64,000 bases of DNA from Sporopachydermia quercuum. Lineage: Eukaryota; Ascomycota; Sporopachydermiomycetes; Sporopachydermiales; Sporopachydermiaceae. This document shows, in pieces, positions 59,348 to 64,000 of the stretch. Where the stretch lies: the NCBI GenBank assembly GCA_001599295.1, contig BCGN01000008.1, forward strand, positions 496,001-560,000. Direction: 5' to 3'. Under the pieces are notes generated by a model. That model ran no database searches. It saw only the letters and a program-made list of their open reading frames with translations, and was not told the origin of the DNA. The stretch's first letter is position 1, and each line of letters begins with the position of its first letter. Both the position numbers and the translations under genes were made by a program.

Positions 59348-60913
59348 TTAGTCATCTTCCTCTATTCCTTCCTCTTCATCATCATCTTCTTCCTCATCGT
59401 CGTCAGCTTGTTCCACAATTCTTTCCTCCCTGAAGACCTGTTTCAAGGCTCTAATTTCACTCTTGAATGCTTTCTTTACAGTTCCATTTGACAGAACATC
59501 CCAAACCTTTAATTTACCTTTACTTCCAGAAACAGTGATCAAACCTGCAACTTCAGAGTCGGGAGCAAATGCACAAGTGAATACATTACCAACATCCAAA
59601 TCACGAGATAAGATCATGCTAGGATCTTTTCTAACGTCCCATACTTTGATTGATTTTTCTCCCATTGCCGAGGTAACTAACATACCTGGAACAGTTATAC
59701 TAGATGCAATGCTAGTGAGAGAATGATCATGAGCTTGCAATCTCCATAAAGGTTTGGTTGCATTTCTAGCATCTATCACGTTTACAACACCTGACTCATC
59801 ACCAACGTAAAGAACGTTAGCATCACCTGATCTTCCCCATTCAATCACTTCAATATCACGGCCAATATTCCATGAAGTACTCATTTGATCTTCAGCAACA
59901 CGGATATCGGAAATCTTAACATATCCATCATAACCAGCAGTTGCCAACACAGATGAACCAGTATCAAAAGATGCAACAGTATCAGATGAGTTAAACCATC
60001 TAACGTTAGAAACTTTGTTGGTGTGTAATTTATTATAACTTTTAACACAGCTACCTCTTGTTAAATCCCATAGCTTCACCGTTTTATCTGCAGACCCAGA
60101 TGCAAGAATTGAAGAATGCATTTTATTATGAGAAAGAGACAGAACAGCATCGGTATGTCGAGAATCATCCTGACGGATTGCCTTCTTCTTCTTAGATTTC
60201 TTTGTGGTAGAAGCATTTTCCGATAGCTCTCCTAGAATCATATCAGGGAAAACCTTATCCACTGTGTCAAGATTGAAAATTTCAATTTGTGGGTCAAATG
60301 TTCCAACAGCGACAAAATTTCCTGGTTGGTTAGTAGCACCTGGTTGTGAATTGATCCATTCAACGCATAATGGAAATGCTGGTAACATCATATCATGATG
60401 AACATATACATTGCTGCCTCTGTTCTCATTTGCTGATCCGTCATCATAGACGTACACTTCTAGAGTTGATAATTCATCTTCAGTCTTAGCAGCAAGAATC
60501 AAGTTATCTGTAGGGTAAATTTGTAATTCTTCTTTCTCTTCTAATTGTTCTTCTTCAGTAGGTGGGGGCAGCTCAATATAATCACCATTCTCTTCTGAAT
60601 GGAATTGACCAACTTTTAAATTGGGGAAAATATTAATGGCTTCTGCATTATCATCATCGTCATCATAATGCTCCATGTCATATTCCTTTAGTTCATCATC
60701 TTCATCTATATCATCTTTAATCTTATTAGCTACAGTTGTAGGATCAGCTTCTGTTTCGGCCTCAGCTTCAGCTTCGGCAATATCCTCTTCAGCATCATCA
60801 ATTTGAAGTTTAGCCATTTCTGATATCCTGGCAACTTCTTCGTCATTCAATTCATATTTCTCAGGAAATTCGCTGGCGAACCCTCGAGGCACCCAACAAG
60901 TTGCTGTTATCAT
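59348..60913 (-). CDS. PWP1: Periodic tryptophan protein 1 (Pwp1), WD40 ribosome assembly factor
   Basis: WD40 protein of the nucleolus needed for early 60S subunit assembly. The correct start is the ATG at 60913 (MITATCWVPRGFASEFPEKY); the frame upstream is open but lacks an ATG. This gives 521 residues. MITATCWVPRG is the family's near-invariant start. A long acidic region (about residues 35-120) precedes the WD repeats. Clear repeats contain DAVLSLSHNKMHSSILASGS, ADKTVKLWDL, LATAGYDGYVKISD, GDESGVVNVIDARNATKPLW and EKSIKVWDVRKD. The C-terminus is a D/E tail. S. cerevisiae PWP1 (YLR196W) is three genes from UPS1, as here. Confidence 0.96.
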   Translation of the reverse strand: MITATCWVPRGFASEFPEKYELNDEEVARISEMAKLQIDDAEEDIAEAEAEAETEADPTTVANKIKDDIDEDDELKEYDMEHYDDDDDNAEAINIFPNLKVGQFHSEENGDYIELPPPTEEEQLEEKEELQIYPTDNLILAAKTEDELSTLEVYVYDDGSANENRGSNVYVHHDMMLPAFPLCVEWINSQPGATNQPGNFVAVGTFDPQIEIFNLDTVDKVFPDMILGELSENASTTKKSKKKKAIRQDDSRHTDAVLSLSHNKMHSSILASGSADKTVKLWDLTRGSCVKSYNKLHTNKVSNVRWFNSSDTVASFDTGSSVLATAGYDGYVKISDIRVAEDQMSTSWNIGRDIEVIEWGRSGDANVLYVGDESGVVNVIDARNATKPLWRLQAHDHSLTSIASSITVPGMLVTSAMGEKSIKVWDVRKDPSMILSRDLDVGNVFTCAFAPDSEVAGLITVSGSKGKLKVWDVLSNGTVKKAFKSEIRALKQVFREERIVEQADDDEEEDDDEEEGIEEDD

Positions 60914-61848
60914 GTTGATATAGATACAATGATTAACTGCGTTCTGCTGTTGATTCGATGGTTGCGAGACTGTCAATCTGCAGAGTATTCTAATATTAAT
61001 AATAAATTCCTGCTCAGACTCAACAATTGAATNAATACTTTACTGAAACTACCACTGAGTATAAGCTGTGATTGTCGTCAGAAGTTTTAACAAGCGATAT
61101 ATCAATCTTCATGTTTGTTGTTTGTGAAGGTAAAGAAATTTGCTTATAGTAAAGAAAATTTTTTGTATGCGAATAATGAAATGAACTTTAATATGATTTT
61201 GTTTCTGTGAGCCTTACCAATCGGGTAATTTGAAGGGGAAGCTTAGAGACTAAAGTGGTTAGAAATAATATCGGAGATTATTCTTTCAAANTGAAGAGAT
61301 TATCGGAAGATATATATATGTATGCTGCGTCTTAACAANGAACCATAGATATGTAGTTATTGAGAAGTTTCTTCTTAGAAATGTGGTTGAGAAAATCAGT
61401 CGACAGTTGTAAAATGCAAAAATGGTGTAACTGTCCTCTAAAAGAATTGAATCAAAGATAGTGTAGTGAATTCATGAAGTCAAGAAACGAAAAATCAGTT
61501 TCGAAAGGATGCTCAATTGAATATATATCTTCAGAAATTCAATCATTAATGCGGAGAATTTAGCAATGACCGTTGAGAAAAAATATTGAAGGAAGAATAA
61601 ACTGAAATTCAGCACTCGACATAGTGTTCCAGACTCAGTCCTTTGTAAAAGGCTTTGTTATTGAAAAAATCTTCACAATATGGGGACTTTGAGGCAAGGT
61701 GGAAAAAAATAATTTCAAGTTAACATTTAANGTTTCAGCCAAAATAATAGAGCATCTGATAGCCTGCGATGAAGTTGTTACTCAAATTCAGACTTTTTTA
61801 CTAAATCCTATTGATTTTAATTATATACAGATAAGAACATAAATAAAT

Positions 61849-61898
61849 AAAAGGATAGTTACATTTATTTCATTATAATTTATATTAACTATCCTTTT
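61849..61898. repeat. 13-bp inverted repeat with 24-nt loop
   Basis: AAAAGGATAGTTA (61849-61861) and TAACTATCCTTTT (61886-61898) are exact reverse complements. A stem-loop or the ends of a tiny palindromic element are possible; the 24-base interior is AT-only apart from one C in each half. Confidence 0.8.
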
Positions 61899-62275
61899 TT
61901 TCCGCTTTGACTGCCAGTTTTGTATGTCCATTGAAGTTAGGGGTGGAATTAAGCAATGATGAATATATTTAGGTTCTCTTCCGAAACCCATTGTGGAAAG
62001 TTTATTTGAATATTCGTTGTCTTCTTGGGTTAATTTGGAGAAACGAATTATGAGTTCAAGATTTATTTCTAAAACATCTTAACAAAACCATACACAATTG
62101 TAAGCTCCATCTTCAATACAAAAAATTATTTAGCATAATATGTGCCCTACTATTTATTGTTAAGAAACTGTGCTTCTAGATGTAAACGAAATGATTTGTC
62201 GAAGGAAGTTCAATTATTCNTTTAATAGAAAAGAGTTCATACTCAATTGTCAGNTTTAAAATTATTCATCAGGGA

Positions 62276-62307
62276 GATCATCACTAAAGTTCACTAAAGT
62301 GATGATC
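62276..62307. repeat. Inverted repeat with nested direct repeat
   Basis: GATCATCACT and AGTGATGATC (10-bp perfect arms) flank a centre in which CACTAAAGT is repeated directly. The whole element is 32 bases. Confidence 0.8.
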
Positions 62308-62589
62308 GCTAAACGAAGATTACCGGATTTGTAAGGTATTCCAAACCTTAATTAAACATTATTCCCAAATAGGAAGTTAAACTTGAACACAGTTCAACGT
62401 CGGAGTTCCTGTTGTCATTCATTAATGGGCAATTGAGAGATTTATTCTAGAATTATTTGGAACAGTGGTAGATTGCTAAATTGCTAATTCCAAGAGAAAT
62501 CAGAAGAAATTTGTTCCGGTATTAGACATAATTGTTGACACTATCATTAACAGAAAGGGAAATAAAAGGAACTGCCAACCATTTGACTA

Positions 62590-62615
62590 AATATAACACA
62601 TATATATGTTATATT
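62590..62615. repeat. 9-bp inverted repeat
   Basis: AATATAACA (62590-62598) and TGTTATATT (62607-62615) are perfect reverse complements around an 8-base alternating core. Weak on its own in AT-rich DNA. Confidence 0.5.
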
Positions 62616-63710
62616 GGACAAAACCATGTTACTGTGAGCAGATGAATAGTGTATAATTCACGATGGAATTGCAAGATTCAATCATTCCAAGCAATAATTG
62701 CATATCCTGTTGGCAGGGTTAAGGAGTAGGCCATTTCAGTTATATGTCACCTTGTTTGAATTTCTTGTATTAGGNCGCAGAATCTTGTTAGGTAGCTGTT
62801 GAAAGAAGATTAACTNACATTATACTNTTCAACCTCAAACTGATACAAGGCTGGTTAGAAAGACATTGATTATTATTTACAACCGATTGTTCCATTTCAA
62901 TGTTTATTTGCTCGAATTGTACAACTTTGAATTTCAAAGGTGATTTTGATGTTCCTACAGACAGATCCTTTTTTAATAAGCTTTGACTGAAATTATAAAA
63001 TTAATATTTTGAGTTAAATGAGATTTGATCCTGAAAAGCTGCAGTTCTTATAATTGAGAATCTGAGTCTTGAACGAAAACTAAGAATAATTTTTTATTTG
63101 ACAGGTGTAACCCCGTATACTCATTGCCCAAGATTCGATTCTTCCATTGAATTCTAGCATTCATTTTGTATTATTTTTTTATCATCTCTCTATTCAAAAT
63201 GGTCTTTATGGTGTCCTTTGGAAAACTATTTCTTCTCCCTTGTAAATTACCTTATAGAGTACCTGAANCCCAACTAATAGTTTCTCCAACCTGGCTTTCT
63301 CATATGGTCTTTGCATATGTAACTAAGAAAATAGTTGGTCTATAACTATTCTAGTTGAAATTTTGTCGAATGACCCTGGCATTTGATTTATTTCAACCCA
63401 AATATAACTCAATAGCAAAATATGCCTTTCTATCAAACTTATTGGAAGTGACATTTGTTGCTTGCAGATTGAAGAGCAAAGCAAGATTATCGTTTACAAG
63501 TCGTAGATTTCTAATTGTTTTCAACCTCGTAAGACCATAGGATAATCCAATATATTTAGTTGTAAGGAAAAGTACTAGTAAGTATTTTGATAGTTGTCTC
63601 TCTTCATCTTGTATTCATATTCCNATCCAACTGAAATATCATGGGTCCGATTTACCATGTATATGCATTAGAAAATTTGAACAGTCAAATTAACAAAATA
63701 CATATNAACT

Positions 63711-63731
63711 ATTATTATTATTATTATTATT
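63711..63731. repeat. (ATT)7 trinucleotide repeat
   Basis: Seven uninterrupted ATT units near the window end. A microsatellite outside any recognised gene. Confidence 0.85.
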
Positions 63732-64000
63732 CTCTTTCTATCTATCTGTCTGATCATCAANTATAATATATTTGTTGCTTGCACTNTATATTGGATACTT
63801 TCAATAGTATGCAACTTAATTTCGTAAATGAAATGTCTTTCACTTCGCGCATAATTTTCACATGCAAGTTTCACCTACAACTCAGCCGTGGATGATTGAA
63901 GAATGAAAACATTATCAAGCGAGTATTCAATCCATATGAAATATGAAATCAAGAAAATAGAAAGCAAGAAAGGCAGAGCCAATCAATCCAAGGCGAATAT

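Larger units (their letters stand above)
60914..64000. other. 3.1-kb gene-free tail of the window
   Basis: Strongly AT-rich with about a dozen N bases and no recognisable protein, tRNA or transposon. An AAAATTTTT stretch at 61155-61163, about 240 bases before PWP1, resembles the RRPE element of ribosome-biogenesis promoters. Four short repeats are listed separately. The next gene presumably begins beyond the window. Confidence 0.5.

Noticed and set aside
1-64000. tRNA, rRNA, transposon or retroelement sequences
   Set aside because: I looked for B-box-like GGTTCGA strings, reverse transcriptase or transposase motifs and long terminal repeats and found none that hold up.

Overview
This window is nuclear DNA from a budding yeast (Saccharomycotina). 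It is AT-rich. Every recognisable gene is a yeast housekeeping gene, and at least six genes carry short spliceosomal introns with GTAAGT/GTGAGT-like donors and CTAAC branch points close to the acceptor. CTG codons fall on conserved leucines in PIL1, REC8 and SPB4, so CUG is read as leucine and the CUG-Ser and CUG-Ala lineages are unlikely. I cannot name the species. Many adjacent pairs match Saccharomyces cerevisiae gene order, but REC8, SPB4 and HAT1 have more introns than S. cerevisiae. That fits a CUG-Leu lineage outside, but not extremely far from, Saccharomycetaceae. Single N bases are scattered throughout.

Layout. 0-15 kb: SPB4 (60S assembly helicase), DEG1 (tRNA pseudouridine synthase), SNF8 (ESCRT-II), HAT1, a 2.1-kb gene-free gap, PIL1/LSP1 (eisosome), REC8 (meiotic kleisin, at least five exons) and AVT1 (vacuolar amino-acid transporter). 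In S. cerevisiae these genes sit beside centromeres, mostly the ohnologous CEN6/CEN16 pair. 16-32 kb: VPS24 (ESCRT-III), OPI1 (phospholipid-gene repressor), a mitochondrial Mmc1-like membrane protein, an AP-1-type mu subunit, a pterin carbinolamine dehydratase, a two-RRM RNA-binding protein and NFU1 (Fe-S scaffold). 32-45 kb: GPI18, a YeeE/YedE-type sulfur transporter, SNU114 (U5 snRNP GTPase), EBP2 (60S assembly), ERG20 (FPP synthase) and QCR8 (complex III). 45-64 kb: a large protein kinase probably orthologous to NNK1, a Zn2Cys6 regulator, UPS1 (PRELI lipid transfer), an unrecognised protein, a C2H2-finger nuclear protein, PWP1 (60S assembly), and a 3-kb tail with no gene seen.

The genes are not one pathway or operon. 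Recurring themes are ribosome biogenesis (SPB4, EBP2, PWP1), ESCRT (SNF8, VPS24), mitochondria (NFU1, QCR8, UPS1, Mmc1-like) and lipid metabolism (OPI1, ERG20, GPI18, UPS1). The most interesting signals are: the ancestral-centromere neighbourhood with a 2.1-kb gap holding a dense CTTACGT cluster and a perfect palindrome; gene-order relics that help identify divergent genes; a 600-nt UPS1 intron with a strong hairpin; and several perfect inverted repeats. I saw no transposon, retroelement, tRNA, rRNA or CRISPR array.
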